Shown piece by piece: positions 7,447 to 19,134 of a stretch of DNA of 64,000 nucleotides; positions within the stretch are counted from its first letter, which is position 1; each line of letters opens with the position of its first letter. The DNA comes from Porphyrobacter sp. LM 6 (lineage in GTDB: Bacteria; Pseudomonadota; Alphaproteobacteria; Sphingomonadales; Sphingomonadaceae): assembly GCF_001720465.1 (NCBI RefSeq), contig NZ_CP017113.1:1426001-1490000 (forward strand). Direction: 5' to 3'. The notes beneath the pieces are model-generated. The model ran no database searches. It was given only the letters and a program-made list of their open reading frames with translations, and was not told the origin of the DNA. Both the position numbers and the translations under genes were made by a program.

Positions 7447-9765
7447 ATGGGGCGCATGTCCGTTTCCGATACCACCCAGGAGCCCGATGACGGCTTCGAT
7501 GCCATCGTCGATGCACCCTTCGATGCCGCGCTGTCCGAGCGCTATCTCGTCTATGCGCTCTCGACCATCACCGCCCGTTCGCTGCCCGATCTGCGCGACG
7601 GGCTGAAGCCCGTGCACCGCCGCCTGCTGTGGGCGATGCGGCAGCTGAAGCTCGATCCGTCGAGCGCCTTCAAGAAATCAGCCCGCGTCGTGGGCGACGT
7701 GATCGGCAAGTATCACCCCCACGGCGATGCCTCGGTCTATGACGCGATGGTGCGTCTCGCGCAGGATTTTTCTCTGCGTTATCCGTTGGTTGAGGGGCAG
7801 GGCAACTTCGGGAACGTCGATGGCGATAACGCCGCGGCCTACCGCTACACCGAAGCACGGCTGACCAAGACCGCGCTGGAACTGATGTCCGGGCTTGATG
7901 AAGGCACGGTCGATTTCATTCCCACCTACAACGGCGAGGAGATCGAACCCGAGATCTTCCCCGGCCTGTTCCCCAACCTGCTCGCCAACGGGTCGAGCGG
8001 GATTGCGGTGGGCATGGCGACCTCCATCCCCAGCCACAATGTCGCGGAAATCATCGATGCGACGCTGGAGTTGATCGACAATCCCCATGTCGAGCACGAA
8101 CAGTTGATGACGCTGTTCAAGGGGCCGGACTTTGCGACCGGCGGGCAGGTGGTGGACAGCGCGGCGGCGATTTCGGAAGCCTATCGCACCGGGCGCGGAT
8201 CGTTCCGCCTGCGCGGCCGCTTCCACGCGCCCGAGGTCAAGGATACCGCTGATATCGAAGCGGGAATCGAGCGGCTGGGCGGCGGTCAGTGGCAACTCGT
8301 CATCTCGGAAATCCCCTATCAGGTGCCCAAGTCCAAGCTGATCGAACAGATCGCGCAGCTGATCGCCGACCGCAAGCTGCCGATCCTCGAGGACGTGCGC
8401 GACGAAAGCGACGAAGCGATCCGCATCGTGCTCGTGCCCAAGAGCCGCAATGTCGATCCGGAGCTGCTGAAAGAGAGCCTGTTCAAGCTGACGGATCTCG
8501 AAACCCGCTTCAGCCTCAACCTCAACGTGCTTGATGCGCGCCCCGGTTTCGGGCGCACCCCGATGGTGATGGGGCTGAAGGAGCTGCTGGAAAGCTGGAC
8601 GGTCGCCCAGATCGACATCCTCCAGCGCCGCGCCCGCCACCGGCTCGACCAGATCGAGAGGCGGCTGGAGCTGGTGCGCGGTTACATCATCGCCTTCCTC
8701 AACCTCGACCGGGTGATCGAGATCATCCGCACAGAGGATGAACCCAAGCCGGTGATGATGGCCGAGTTCGAGCTGACCGACCGGCAGGCCGAGGCGATCC
8801 TCAACATGCGGCTGCGGTCATTGCGCAAGCTGGAGGAGATGCAGCTGCGCAAGGAGCAGGACGAGCTGCTGGCCGAAGAGGCCGATCTCAACGCCCTGCT
8901 CGAAAGCCCGGCCAAGCAGCGCACGCGGCTGAAGCGCGATCTGCGCAATCTGCGCAAGGACTATGCGGAGGACACCCCGCTGGGCCGTCGCCGCACGCTG
9001 ATTGCCGAGGCCGCGCCGGTGGTCGAATTCAGCATGGATGCGATGATCGAAAAGGCGCCCGTCACTGTGATCCTCAGCCAGAAGGGCTGGATCAGGGCGG
9101 CGAGCGGACACGTGCCGCTCGATCAGGAATTCAAGTACAAGGAGGGTGATGCCCTCGCCTTCATCCTCCACGCACAGACCACCGACAAGCTGCTGCTCGC
9201 TGCCTCCGACGGACGGTTCTACACGCTCGGCTGCGACAAGCTGCCCGGAGCGCGCGGGTTCGGCGAGCCGCTCCGCACGATGATCGATCTCGAAAGCGAG
9301 GCATCGGTCGCGGCGTTGATGGTGCACAAGCCCGGCGGCAAGCTGCTGCTCGCATCCAGCCACGGCAAGGGCTTCGTCGCCACCATGGACGAACTGCTCG
9401 CCGAAACCCGCAAAGGCCGGCAGGTGGTGAACCTGAAAGACGGCGCGGTGCTGCGCGTGATCCGCCCGATTGCCGAGGGGCACGATCACGTTGCCTGCGT
9501 CGGCGACAACCGCAAGCTGGTGGTCTTCAACCTGGAAGAACTGCCGATCATGGCGCGTGGCCAGGGGGTGCAGCTGCAACGCTACCGCGACGGCGGCATG
9601 TCCGATGCGACGACCTTCGTGCTGGCGGACGGCCTCAGCTGGCAGATGGGCGGCTCCGGCGAACGCACCCGCACCGAGACTGAAATCCGCATGTGGAAGG
9701 TCGCCCGCGGCGCCGCCGGCCGAATGCCGCCGCAGGGCTTCCCGAAGGACAACCGTTTCGACTAA
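7447..9765 (+). CDS. parC: DNA topoisomerase IV subunit A
   Basis: A 772-residue type IIA topoisomerase A subunit that decatenates daughter chromosomes with ParE. The N-terminal breakage-reunion domain shows [14 protein letters not shown], the YHPHGD helix, and the catalytic Tyr at residue 134 in the RYTEARL motif. Beta-pinwheel repeats follow from about residue 520, fewer and shorter than in GyrA, as expected for ParC. At the position of E. coli Ser80 in the quinolone-determining helix there is Ala95 (GDASVYD), and Asp99 stands for Glu84. An internal ATG at 7456 is an alternative start. It ends four bases into the convergent cca gene. Confidence 0.93.
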   Translation: MGRMSVSDTTQEPDDGFDAIVDAPFDAALSERYLVYALSTITARSLPDLRDGLKPVHRRLLWAMRQLKLDPSSAFKKSARVVGDVIGKYHPHGDASVYDAMVRLAQDFSLRYPLVEGQGNFGNVDGDNAAAYRYTEARLTKTALELMSGLDEGTVDFIPTYNGEEIEPEIFPGLFPNLLANGSSGIAVGMATSIPSHNVAEIIDATLELIDNPHVEHEQLMTLFKGPDFATGGQVVDSAAAISEAYRTGRGSFRLRGRFHAPEVKDTADIEAGIERLGGGQWQLVISEIPYQVPKSKLIEQIAQLIADRKLPILEDVRDESDEAIRIVLVPKSRNVDPELLKESLFKLTDLETRFSLNLNVLDARPGFGRTPMVMGLKELLESWTVAQIDILQRRARHRLDQIERRLELVRGYIIAFLNLDRVIEIIRTEDEPKPVMMAEFELTDRQAEAILNMRLRSLRKLEEMQLRKEQDELLAEEADLNALLESPAKQRTRLKRDLRNLRKDYAEDTPLGRRRTLIAEAAPVVEFSMDAMIEKAPVTVILSQKGWIRAASGHVPLDQEFKYKEGDALAFILHAQTTDKLLLAASDGRFYTLGCDKLPGARGFGEPLRTMIDLESEASVAALMVHKPGGKLLLASSHGKGFVATMDELLAETRKGRQVVNLKDGAVLRVIRPIAEGHDHVACVGDNRKLVVFNLEELPIMARGQGVQLQRYRDGGMSDATTFVLADGLSWQMGGSGERTRTETEIRMWKVARGAAGRMPPQGFPKDNRFD

Positions 9766-10955
9766 TCGAAGCGGAAGGCGCTGGTTCCTAGTTCCTCGGC
9801 GAGCATCTGGTTGACGCGGTCGGCATCGGGGAAGCCTTCGGCGACCCAGCGCGCCTCGATGGTCTGGAGCAGGCGCGCCACATCCGGCCCTGCGGTGACT
9901 CCTCGGGCGACGATTGCGCCGCCCTTCAAGGGGAAGACCGGAACGGTCCAGTCCGCCAGTCTGCGCGCATCGCCGCCAAGCAGCAGCAGGCGGTCGATGG
10001 CAAGCGGGGTGGTGAGGCGGTAGGCAAGGCTGTGCGGATCGGCCGTATCTTCGGCGCTGCGCTCGGCCGCCGATACCAGCCGTCCGCGCTGCACTTTGGA
10101 GAGCCGCAGGCGCGCGGCGACCGTTTCGGCCACATCGGGCGAGGGCGGCAGCAGCGCGGCGAGGCGGCGCACCGGATCAGATGCGATGCCCTGTGTGCGT
10201 TCCGCCGCGATCAGTTGCTCCAGCAGTGCCACTTGCGGCGCGCAGGCTTCGGGCAGGATCACCCCGAGCACGCCGCGTGCGCGCATCCGCGCAATCGTAG
10301 GGTGCGGATCGGGCAGGGCGAGCAGCGCCAGCAATTCGGCCGCGATGCGTTCCCGGCTGAGGCCCTTGAGGGTGTGCGCGAGTTCGGCGCAGGCATCCTC
10401 CGCAACATCGTCCAGCGCCGCACCGAAGCGGGTCTGGAAGCGATAGTAGCGCAGGATCCTGAGGTGATCCTCGGCAATCCGCTGGCGGGCATCACCGATG
10501 AAGCGCACTCGGCCCGCGCGCAGATCGTCGAGCCCCCCGAACCAGTCGGCAATCTCCAGCGTTTCGGGATGGGCATAGAGCGCGTTGATGGTGAAATCGC
10601 GCCGCGCGGCATCCTCCGGCCAGTCGCTCGCAAAGGCGATCGTGGCCCGCCGTCCGTCGGTGGCGACATCGCGCCGCAGCGTGGTGACTTCGACCGGGCC
10701 ATCCTTGAGGATCGCGGTGACAGTGCCGTGCTCGATCCCGGTCGGCACGGTGCGGATCCCCGCCTTGCCGCAGCGAGCGATGACCTCGGCCGGCATCAGC
10801 AGCGTGGCGCAATCGACATCGTTGACCGGCACGCCCAGCAGCCCGTCGCGCACTGCCCCGCCGACCCAGCGGATGTTCTCGGCCCCCAGCGCAGCGGTCA
10901 GCGCCTTGAGGCCCGCGCGGTGCGGCCAATCGGCCTCAGCGAGGTCACGCAGCAT
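9762..10955 (-). CDS. cca: CCA tRNA nucleotidyltransferase
   Basis: A 397-residue class II nucleotidyltransferase that adds or repairs the 3' CCA of tRNAs. The head domain shows [12 protein letters not shown] and the catalytic carboxylates in NDVDCATL, then [10 protein letters not shown] and the [18 protein letters not shown] neck. The C-terminal part lacks an HD motif that I can recognise. It overlaps the NUDIX gene upstream by 11 bp, so the three genes DUF1285, NUDIX and cca probably form one operon. This order is common in alphaproteobacteria. Confidence 0.92.
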   Translation of the reverse strand: MLRDLAEADWPHRAGLKALTAALGAENIRWVGGAVRDGLLGVPVNDVDCATLLMPAEVIARCGKAGIRTVPTGIEHGTVTAILKDGPVEVTTLRRDVATDGRRATIAFASDWPEDAARRDFTINALYAHPETLEIADWFGGLDDLRAGRVRFIGDARQRIAEDHLRILRYYRFQTRFGAALDDVAEDACAELAHTLKGLSRERIAAELLALLALPDPHPTIARMRARGVLGVILPEACAPQVALLEQLIAAERTQGIASDPVRRLAALLPPSPDVAETVAARLRLSKVQRGRLVSAAERSAEDTADPHSLAYRLTTPLAIDRLLLLGGDARRLADWTVPVFPLKGGAIVARGVTAGPDVARLLQTIEARWVAEGFPDADRVNQMLAEELGTSAFRFD

Positions 10956-11565
10956 CGCGCAAGCCCTCCAGCGCGATCCTGCGCGACAGGTTGGCTATGA
11001 TCGCCGCAGTCACGCCCCAGATGCGGAACCCCTGCCATTCGAGCTCGAGATAGCGCCGGTTCGCGCCGCGCCAGAACACCTCGTTGACGGTCCAGCTTGT
11101 CCGGTCGAGCAGCATCGCCAGCGGGGCTTCGAACCACGCTTCGACTTCGGTTGGGCTGGGGGTGAGGGCGAGGCCCGGCGGGACCACGCCGACCACCGGT
11201 GTCACCAGAAAACCGGTGCCGGTGTGATAGACATCGCTGGTGCCGATCACCCGCACCGCATCGCGCGGCAGGGCGAGCTCCTCCTCGGCTTCACGCAGCG
11301 CGGCGGTGATTGCATCTTCGCCGGGATCGATCTTGCCGCCGGGAAAGGCGACCTGCCCGGGATGATCGCGCATCGCGCGCGGGCGCTGGGTGAGGATCAC
11401 CTGCGGATCGCGCGGCACATCGGTGATCGCGATCAGCACCGCTGCCGGCGTGGCGCGGCCTTCGATCGCGAAGTGCGCGTCGCTCATCAGATCGGGCACG
11501 GCTTCGCGGTGGCCTTCGGCAAAGGCGCGGGCGAGCGGTTCGTAAAGGCTCGGGGCAGACGTCAT
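10945..11565 (-). CDS. NUDIX hydrolase, CoA-pyrophosphatase (NudL) type
   Basis: About 206 residues starting at ATG 11565 (MTSAPSLYEPL); the frame is open upstream only because it overlaps the DUF1285 gene. The Nudix box is visible as G-G-K-I-D-P-G-E followed by REAEEELAL, with Ala in place of the usual Gly near its end, as in the CoA-diphosphatase subgroup. The segment TGFLVTPVVGVVPP is typical of NudL-like proteins, which cleave coenzyme A and acyl-CoA to phosphopantetheine and 3',5'-ADP. Start and stop overlap both neighbours, indicating translational coupling. Confidence 0.87.
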   Translation of the reverse strand: MTSAPSLYEPLARAFAEGHREAVPDLMSDAHFAIEGRATPAAVLIAITDVPRDPQVILTQRPRAMRDHPGQVAFPGGKIDPGEDAITAALREAEEELALPRDAVRVIGTSDVYHTGTGFLVTPVVGVVPPGLALTPSPTEVEAWFEAPLAMLLDRTSWTVNEVFWRGANRRYLELEWQGFRIWGVTAAIIANLSRRIALEGLRDAA

Positions 11566-12116
11566 GGCAGCAGCGCGAACTGCGCCCCCTTGCTGGCGAT
11601 CTGCCAGCCCTTGTCTTCGGCCCCCTCGGCGAGCGCGATCTCGGCGAGCTGCGTCCAGGTCGAGCGGTTGAGCCGCGCCTCGCACCCGCGCCGCACGTGG
11701 AGATAGAGCGCCGGATTATCGGCATCGCCCGCCGCGCGCAGGGGGTGATCAGGCCCCGCGATCACCAGATCATCGGTGTTGAGCCGGAACGCCAGAGCAT
11801 CGTCGGCGCGCACGCAATCGACCGCGATGAAGGCGGCGTCTTCAACTTCGATGGTGAGCTGTTCGAACGGGGTCACCAGCCAGTGCTGCCCTGTCTCGTC
11901 ACGCTTGAGCAGCCCGGCAAAGGCCCGCACCATCGCCTCGCGCCGGATCGGTTCGCCTTCGTGATACCAGGTGCCATCCGCCGCGATGCGCATCATGCTG
12001 TCGCCGCTACGCTGCGGCGCCCAGCCTTCGACCGGCGGCAGTTTGCGCTGCGCCACCAGCTCGGCGATCTCCGCGAGCGTCAGTTCGGCAAGGTAGGGCG
12101 GCGGTTCGTAAGGCAT
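11562..12116 (-). CDS. DUF1285 domain protein
   Basis: A 184-residue protein matching the DUF1285 family. Characteristic parts are an N-terminal P-P-V-E-G-W motif, G-T-W-Y-H-E-G-E-P-I-R-R and the LVTPFEQLTIEVEDAAF block. Members are small beta-rich cytosolic proteins of unknown function, often next to NUDIX/cca and MoxR genes in alphaproteobacteria. It is first in the likely DUF1285-NUDIX-cca operon and overlaps the NUDIX start by four bases. Length and both ends look complete. Confidence 0.85.
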   Translation of the reverse strand: MPYEPPPYLAELTLAEIAELVAQRKLPPVEGWAPQRSGDSMMRIAADGTWYHEGEPIRREAMVRAFAGLLKRDETGQHWLVTPFEQLTIEVEDAAFIAVDCVRADDALAFRLNTDDLVIAGPDHPLRAAGDADNPALYLHVRRGCEARLNRSTWTQLAEIALAEGAEDKGWQIASKGAQFALLP

Positions 12117-12165
12117 TGCTGCGGGGATGGCAGATGCGGCGGGCGAGGTGAAGGGGTTACCTTAT

Positions 12166-12699
12166 TTAACCTTGCCAAGGCCCCAGCATGCCTTCCGCCG
12201 GCATGGCGGCAAGGCCGTGGCCACGGGCCAGCAGGCGATGCTGTTCATAGGGGCCGGGGCAGCGCCAGCCGCCTGTCATCGCTGCGGAAAAGCCCCAGCG
12301 TCCGTAGTACTCCGCATCCCCAATCAGCACCTGCGGAAGCGCGAGACCCCCGCCTGCAGCAAGCCGCGCGTCCTCGGCTATCATCGCGCTCATCAACCCG
12401 ATGCCGAAGCCTTCACCCTGCCGTTCGGGCACCACGGCGACCGGCCCGACCATTACCAGCGGCACCGGCCCGTCCTTGGTCTGCAAGGCAATCGGCCAGC
12501 ACTGGATCGTGCCGACCAGCATCTCGTCCGCATCGAGCGCGGCGAGGCTGAGGCCGGGCAGCCAGTCCATCCCTTCGCGGATCCGGTAGGCAGTGCGCGC
12601 GTGACGATCCGGCCCGAAGGCGCGATCGAGCACTTCCTCGATCATCGCGGGATCGACCGCCTCGAGCGGGATGATGGTGGCGGTCGCCGCGTCGGTCAT
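12166..12699 (-). CDS. GNAT family N-acetyltransferase
   Basis: A 177-residue acetyltransferase of the YhbS-like GNAT group. The acetyl-CoA-binding motif A is visible as VVPERQGEGFGIGLM (Q/RxxGxG/A), preceded by beta strands carrying LVMVGPVAV, with G-D-A-E-Y-Y-G-R-W-G-F-S in the second half as in YhbS-type proteins. The substrate is unknown. Its start codon overlaps the stop of the upstream PQQ dehydrogenase gene (ATGA), so the two are probably cotranscribed. Confidence 0.87.
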   Translation of the reverse strand: MTDAATATIIPLEAVDPAMIEEVLDRAFGPDRHARTAYRIREGMDWLPGLSLAALDADEMLVGTIQCWPIALQTKDGPVPLVMVGPVAVVPERQGEGFGIGLMSAMIAEDARLAAGGGLALPQVLIGDAEYYGRWGFSAAMTGGWRCPGPYEQHRLLARGHGLAAMPAEGMLGPWQG

Positions 12700-13859
12700 T
12701 TCGCGGTGAGCTTCAGCAGCCGCGCGCCCTTGCCGTCTTCAGCCACCCACAGCGCGCCGTCCGGTCCCTCGGCGAGCGAGCGCAGCCGCTTGTCGAAGGT
12801 GTAGCGTGTGACTTCGCGGGCGGTTCCACCATCGATCGCAACATCGACCAGCGCCTGCGCGCCAAGCCCGGCGATCAGCGCGTGACCCCGCCAGCCTTTG
12901 AACATCGGGCCGGTGTAGAACAGCATATCGCCGGGCGCGATCACCGGGGTCCAGCTCGTTGCAGGCTGGGCAAAGCCGTCGCTGGCCTCGTGATCGGGGA
13001 TCGGATCTCCATTGTAGTGATCGCCGTTCGACCGCAGCGGCCAGCCGTAGTTCGCGCCTGCCTTGACGAGGTTGAGCTCGTCCCCGCCCGCCGGGCCATG
13101 CTCGACTTCCCACAGCCGGCCCTTGGCGTCCCAGTCCATCCCGAGGATGTTGCGGTGGCCCATCGACCAGATTTCCGCTGTGATGCCGCCCTTGTCTGCC
13201 ATCGGATTACCCGCAGCAGGCGTGCCGTCGAGGTTGAGGCGCACGATCTTGCCGAGCGTGGTGCCTGTATCCTGCGCCGGCTGCATCTTCTGCCGCTCGC
13301 CGCTGGCGACATAGAGATATTTGCCATCGGGCGAGATGCTGAGGCGATGTGAATAGTGCCCGCGCCCGGAAACCTTTGGGGTCTGGCGCCAGATCACCGC
13401 GAGATCGTCGATGGTGCAGGCGTTGGGCTCCTCGCACACGAGCGTGCCCTTGCCGACCACCGCGCCGCGCAGATCGCCTTCGCCGGCTTCCGCCCAGCTC
13501 AAGTAGATCGTGCGGCGATAGAGAAGATCGGATGCTTCCGAGGGCAGGAAGGCGATGTCCCCCAGGCCGCCCTGACCGCCATAGGCGACCGTCGGAACTC
13601 CGGTCACCGTGCCGGTGGTGCCGGTGGCGGTATCGATGAACTTCACCGCGCCCGCCTTTTCGGTCACGAACAGCACCGACGTCCCGGGCGCGAAGGCCAT
13701 CGCCCAGGGTTCCTCGAAGCCCGCGACATCGGTCACTTCGAAGGGCGCTGCATCGGCGGCAACCGCGGCTGCGGTTTCCCCCGTTTCGGCGTTCGCGCAG
13801 CTTGCCACCATCATGGCGGGGAGAGAAAGAGCAGCAATCAAACGGGCAGAACGGATCAT
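12696..13859 (-). CDS. PQQ-dependent sugar dehydrogenase (soluble aldose dehydrogenase type)
   Basis: A 387-residue six-bladed propeller protein like YliI/Asd. An N-terminal signal with a lipobox-like VASC suggests an exported, possibly lipid-anchored enzyme. Family motifs include [37 protein letters not shown] (with the conserved catalytic His region), [22 protein letters not shown] and NYGWP. These bind PQQ and Ca2+ in characterised relatives, which oxidise aldoses. The start at 13859 gives the signal peptide; the open frame upstream runs antisense through rnhB and is not coding. It is divergent from rnhB. Confidence 0.9.
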   Translation of the reverse strand: MIRSARLIAALSLPAMMVASCANAETGETAAAVAADAAPFEVTDVAGFEEPWAMAFAPGTSVLFVTEKAGAVKFIDTATGTTGTVTGVPTVAYGGQGGLGDIAFLPSEASDLLYRRTIYLSWAEAGEGDLRGAVVGKGTLVCEEPNACTIDDLAVIWRQTPKVSGRGHYSHRLSISPDGKYLYVASGERQKMQPAQDTGTTLGKIVRLNLDGTPAAGNPMADKGGITAEIWSMGHRNILGMDWDAKGRLWEVEHGPAGGDELNLVKAGANYGWPLRSNGDHYNGDPIPDHEASDGFAQPATSWTPVIAPGDMLFYTGPMFKGWRGHALIAGLGAQALVDVAIDGGTAREVTRYTFDKRLRSLAEGPDGALWVAEDGKGARLLKLTAK

Positions 13860-13881
13860 GCTAGGGGTCACTCCGGGTTTC

Positions 13882-14481
13882 ATGGTTGCGAGCGAACCGC
13901 TCGTCATCGGGGTCGACGAGGCGGGCCGCGGGCCGCTCGCCGGGCCGGTGGTGGCTGCGGCGGTGGTGCTGGGGGGCGCGATACCTGCGGGGCTCGACGA
14001 TTCCAAGCGCCTTTCCGCCAAACGCCGCGCTGTGCTCGATCTGGCGATCCGTGAGACCTGTTGCTGGGCCCTGGCGGTGGTGGAGGCCGACGAGATCGAC
14101 CGGCTCAATATCTTCCAGGCGACCATGCTGGGGATGACCCGCGCGGTCGCCAGCCTCACTGCGGCGCTCGATGCGGCGGTGGGCGAGGTGCTGATCGATG
14201 GCAACATGACCCCCGCCGGACGCTGCGCCGATTGGTGCTGGCCGGCGCGCGCGATTGTCGGCGGGGACGGGATCGAACCGGCGATCTCCGCCGCCTCGAT
14301 CATCGCCAAGGAATGGCGCGACCGGATGATGCTGGAAGCAGCCAGCCAGCACCCGCACTACGGCTGGGAGCGCAACAAGGGTTACGGCACCGCCGAGCAT
14401 ATCGAGGCGCTGCGCCTCCACGGCCCGACTCCGCTCCACCGCCGCAGCTTTGCGCCGGTATCGCAGTTGCCGCTGATCTGA
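13882..14481 (+). CDS. rnhB: ribonuclease HII
   Basis: About 199 residues. RNase HII removes ribonucleotides and RNA primers from DNA hybrids. Visible are the first two acidic ligands in [12 protein letters not shown], the DSKRLS motif, the third acid in VLIDGN, and the SIIAKEWRD helix with the fourth acid. The ATG at 13882 (MVASEPL) matches the family N-terminus; an in-frame ATG at 13858 would overlap the divergent dehydrogenase start. It lies directly upstream of ccrM, an order conserved in alphaproteobacteria. Confidence 0.93.
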   Translation: MVASEPLVIGVDEAGRGPLAGPVVAAAVVLGGAIPAGLDDSKRLSAKRRAVLDLAIRETCCWALAVVEADEIDRLNIFQATMLGMTRAVASLTAALDAAVGEVLIDGNMTPAGRCADWCWPARAIVGGDGIEPAISAASIIAKEWRDRMMLEAASQHPHYGWERNKGYGTAEHIEALRLHGPTPLHRRSFAPVSQLPLI

Positions 14482-14501
14482 TCGCAATTTTTCGCCGATG
14501 A

Positions 14502-15866
<1,365 letters not shown>

Positions 15867-15884
15867 TTCCCCTAGGGGAATGAC

Positions 15885-17000
15885 ATGGCCGCCTCCGTCT
15901 ATCTCCAGCCGATCACGCTCGTCTCAGGCCCGCAGGCGGTGGAGGGCGGCGCGGTGCGGCTGGGCGGCTCGATGGCTTATGCCCGCGAATTCGCGCTGGT
16001 GGTGCGAAGCGCGGATTGTGCGGTGACGGGGCGCACGGTGTTCACGCCCGAGGCTTTCGAACAGGCGATTGCCCCGCTCCCCGATGCTCTGGCGGCAGAA
16101 GCCCGCCAGCAATGGGCCAACCTCGCGAGGGTTCATGCCCCGCTGCAACTGGGCGCACGCACTATCCGGCTCGATCAGCCGCAGGTGATGGGCATCCTCA
16201 ACGTCACGCCTGACAGCTTCTCCGATGGCGGCCAGCACGAGGCCGCCGAGGCAGGGCGCGCCCATGCCGCAGCCATGCTTGAGGCGGGCGCGGCGATCAT
16301 CGATATCGGGGGCGAAAGCACGCGGCCCGGTGCCTCGGCCACCTTCGAGGACGAAGAAATCCGCCGGGTTCTGCCCGCAGTCGAATACTGCTCTGCGATG
16401 GGCGCGGCGATTAGCGTCGATACCCGGCGCGCGGGCGTGTTGCAGGCGGCGCTGGGGGCAGGCGCGCATATGGCGAACGACGTTTCGGCATTGCGTTATG
16501 ACCCGCGCAGCATCGAGGTGGTGGCAGCGAGCGCCTGCCAGGTGGTGCTGATGCACGCGCCGGGCGCAGGCGAGGATCTGCACAAGGGCGGCGACTATTC
16601 CGACGTGGTGAGCACGGTGTTCGACTTCCTCAAGGATGCCCGCGCCCGCGCCATCGCCGCGGGCATCGCCGAGGAGCGCATCATCCTTGATCCCGGCATC
16701 GGCTTCGGCAAATCGCTCGCTGAAAACCTATCTCTGATCAATACCTTGCCGCTGTTCCATGCGCTCGGCAGCCCGCTGCTGCTCGGGGTGAGCCGCAAGC
16801 GCATGATCGGCGCGCTCTCAGCCGAGGAGGACGCCGATGCGCGGCTTGCCGGATCGATTGCGCTGGCGGTGAAGGGCATGGAGGCGGGCGTCCACCTGCT
16901 GCGCGTGCATGACGTGGGCGAGACGGTGCAGGCGCGCAACGTGTGGCGCGGCCTGCGCGATGCGGCGCTGACCGATTTCAGCCAGTTCCCCCCGCTCTGA
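15885..17000 (+). CDS. folP: dihydropteroate synthase
   Basis: A 371-residue enzyme joining p-aminobenzoate to dihydropterin pyrophosphate in folate synthesis. The TIM-barrel core begins near residue 100 with MGILNVTPDSFSDGG, then GGESTRPGA, SVDTRRAGV, NDVSAL, LMHAPG, DPGIGFGKS and GVSRKRMIG. An extra N-terminal region of about 95 residues precedes the core; such extensions occur in sphingomonad homologues and their role is unknown. It follows ccrM by 18 bp and may share its transcript. Confidence 0.93.
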   Translation: MAASVYLQPITLVSGPQAVEGGAVRLGGSMAYAREFALVVRSADCAVTGRTVFTPEAFEQAIAPLPDALAAEARQQWANLARVHAPLQLGARTIRLDQPQVMGILNVTPDSFSDGGQHEAAEAGRAHAAAMLEAGAAIIDIGGESTRPGASATFEDEEIRRVLPAVEYCSAMGAAISVDTRRAGVLQAALGAGAHMANDVSALRYDPRSIEVVAASACQVVLMHAPGAGEDLHKGGDYSDVVSTVFDFLKDARARAIAAGIAEERIILDPGIGFGKSLAENLSLINTLPLFHALGSPLLLGVSRKRMIGALSAEEDADARLAGSIALAVKGMEAGVHLLRVHDVGETVQARNVWRGLRDAALTDFSQFPPL

Positions 17001-17094
17001 CACGCTCTGACCGGGCCTTTCGCGGCCGTCGCGGCTGTGTCATGGAGCGCGGTCAGAACATCGCCGTTCTAGCGAATCCCCGAGGAGTTTCCCG

Positions 17095-18273
17095 ATGCGC
17101 CTGTCGCTGCTTGCCGCCACCGCTCTTGCCGCCGCCGGATTTGCTGCCGCGCCGCTGCTGGCCGATAACCACGCAGCCCGGAGCGATGTGCCCGATAGCG
17201 TCAGCCTCTCGCCCGACCAGCTGCTCGCCCCCTATTATGCCGAGCTGCGCAAGAAGGTGGCGATGCCCGAAGCCGGGCCGAACCCCGCTCTCAGCCCCTC
17301 GACGACGCTGACCCGCATCGCCTTTGGCAGCTGCAACCACCAGTCCGCGCCGCAGCATATGTGGGCGCAGATCGCCTCGGCCAATCCGCAGCTGTTCCTG
17401 ATGATCGGCGACAATGTCTATGGCGACAACGGCTGGGATGGCGATGCCGGGCTTGAGAGCCTGCGCGCCTCCTATGCACTCCAGGCTTCGCACCCCGAAT
17501 TCGCCGGTTTTCGCGCCAAGCACCCGATGATGGCGACCTGGGACGATCACGACTTCGGCCTCAACGATGCAGGCGGCAGTTTCCCGATGCGCCGCTGGGC
17601 CGAGGAGCTGTTCGAGAGCTTCTGGGGATCATCCGATGCGGTGCGCGCGCGTCCGGGCATCTACGACAGCACCATCACAGGGCCTGAGGGCAAGCGCGTG
17701 CAGGTGATCCTGCTCGATACGCGCTTCTTCCGCTCGGATTTGAAGCGCATGGCATGGACCAAAGATCGCCCGCCGCTGGGCGGCTATCTGCCCGATGACA
17801 GCGCGGGCAAGACCGTGCTCGGCGCCGATCAATGGGCGTGGCTGGCGGCTGAGCTGGCGAAGCCTGCCGATGTGCGGATCGTCGTCTCTTCGACGCAGGT
17901 GATCACCCAGGCGCACCAGTTCGAAGGCTGGACCAATTTCCCGGCGGAACGCACCAGGCTGCTCGACATGCTGGCCGGGCGCGAGGCGAGCGGGCTGGTG
18001 ATCCTCTCGGGCGATCGCCATGCGGCGGGCATCTACAAGACCGAACACAAGGGCGAGACGATGTGGGAGCTGACCAGCTCGTCGCTCAACCTCACGTTCG
18101 GCAGCGATACCGAACGCAGCACCGCGCGCGAGCCTGATCCGACCCGCATTTCGCCCTTCTTCCCGATCGAGAATTACGGGCTGATCGACATCGACTGGAA
18201 GGGCAAGGGCCTGACCATGACGCTCAAGGGCAACACCAGCGCGACGCTGGCGGAGCAGCGCTTCAGCTGGTAA
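17095..18273 (+). CDS. PhoD-like alkaline phosphatase/phosphodiesterase, secreted
   Basis: A 392-residue member of the alkaline phosphatase D family with a Sec-type signal peptide (residues about 1-23, ending near LLADNHA). Metal-binding motifs of the calcineurin-like fold are visible: IAFGSCNHQ, MIGDNVYGDN, ATWDDHDFGLND, LDTRFFRSD and SGDRHAAGIY. PhoD relatives are periplasmic or secreted phosphodiesterases active on nucleotides or teichoic acids and help release phosphate; the exact substrate here is unknown. No Pho box was recognised upstream. A parS copy lies 12 bp after the stop. Confidence 0.88.
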   Translation: MRLSLLAATALAAAGFAAAPLLADNHAARSDVPDSVSLSPDQLLAPYYAELRKKVAMPEAGPNPALSPSTTLTRIAFGSCNHQSAPQHMWAQIASANPQLFLMIGDNVYGDNGWDGDAGLESLRASYALQASHPEFAGFRAKHPMMATWDDHDFGLNDAGGSFPMRRWAEELFESFWGSSDAVRARPGIYDSTITGPEGKRVQVILLDTRFFRSDLKRMAWTKDRPPLGGYLPDDSAGKTVLGADQWAWLAAELAKPADVRIVVSSTQVITQAHQFEGWTNFPAERTRLLDMLAGREASGLVILSGDRHAAGIYKTEHKGETMWELTSSSLNLTFGSDTERSTAREPDPTRISPFFPIENYGLIDIDWKGKGLTMTLKGNTSATLAEQRFSW

Positions 18274-18284
18274 TGTTTTGCAAA

Positions 18285-18300
18285 TGTTCCACGTGGAACA
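18285..18300. other. parS: parS centromere-like site (copy 2, intergenic)
   Basis: TGTTCCACGTGGAACA, identical over all 16 bases to the copy at 6721-6736. It lies in the 68-bp gap between the convergent PhoD-like and SDR genes, a neutral location typical of parS sites. Flanks (AAA on the left, TTTT on the right) extend the symmetry slightly. Confidence 0.9.
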
Positions 18301-18341
18301 TTTTCGGCGATGTTGGAATGGCGCAAAAAACCTCTGTTATT

Positions 18342-19103
18342 TCAGAGGGTAAACCCGCCGTCTGAAACCATCACGTGGCCGGTAATGTTGGAACTGGCGT
18401 CGCTCAGCAGGTAGAGGATGCTGTCCGCCATCTCGTCCGAGGTGGCGAAACGGCCGAGCGGCGTGGTCTTGGACATCGCCTTCAAGGTCGCCTCGCGCCC
18501 GATCCGTTCGACCGAGGCGCGGAAATCCTCGCCCCCGTCCCAGATCGCGGTATCGACGCCGCCGGGCGCTATCGCATTGACGCGAATGCCGTGCTTGGCG
18601 CTCTCGGCAGCGGCGATGCGCGCCATGTGGGCGACGGCCGCCTTGGCGACACCATAAGGGCCGATGCCCGGCACCGGCTTCAATCCGGTGGTCGAGGAGA
18701 CGACAACCGCGCTGCCGCCGCGCGCTGCCATGGCCCGCAAGGCGGCGGCCAGCGTCAGGAACGCACCATCAAGGTTCACGGCCATCACACGGCGCCATTC
18801 AGCGAAGGAAATCGATGCAATCGGGCCGCCCGAACCGATACCTGCGTTGACCACGGCATGGTCTAGACCGGTCAAGAGGGGGTCTAGACCCACCCAAAGC
18901 GCCTCTTCGGCGACGCTGCCGACCACGCGGTGCACTTCGCACCCCGGAAGCTCGAGCGCATCCAGCCCCGCACCATCGACATCGACGAGGATCAGCTTGG
19001 CCGCACCCCGCGCCGCCAGCGCCCGCGCACACGCCGCCCCGATTCCCGAAGCCGCCCCGGTGACGAGCGCCGAGCGCCCTGCAAAGTCCTGAATCTGTGT
19101 CAT
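18342..19103 (-). CDS. SDR family NAD(P)-dependent oxidoreductase
   Basis: A 253-residue classical short-chain dehydrogenase. It has the cofactor motif TGAASGIG, the VNAGIG strand, the catalytic Ser in VVVSSTTG, and YGVAK with catalytic Tyr and Lys. The Asp after beta-2 (LVDVDG) suggests NAD(H) preference. The C-terminus (ITGHVMVSDGGFTL) is standard for the family. The substrate cannot be deduced. It is probably a single gene, downstream of the regulator at 19135 on the same strand with a 31-bp gap. Confidence 0.9.
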   Translation of the reverse strand: MTQIQDFAGRSALVTGAASGIGAACARALAARGAAKLILVDVDGAGLDALELPGCEVHRVVGSVAEEALWVGLDPLLTGLDHAVVNAGIGSGGPIASISFAEWRRVMAVNLDGAFLTLAAALRAMAARGGSAVVVSSTTGLKPVPGIGPYGVAKAAVAHMARIAAAESAKHGIRVNAIAPGGVDTAIWDGGEDFRASVERIGREATLKAMSKTTPLGRFATSDEMADSILYLLSDASSNITGHVMVSDGGFTL

Positions 19104-19134
19104 GCCGGCGCGCTAGGCGCGCACGGCCCGCCGA

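Noticed and set aside
13860..14309. N-terminal 150-residue extension of the PQQ sugar dehydrogenase
   Set aside because: It runs antisense through rnhB and lies before a clear signal peptide, so the start is placed at 13859.
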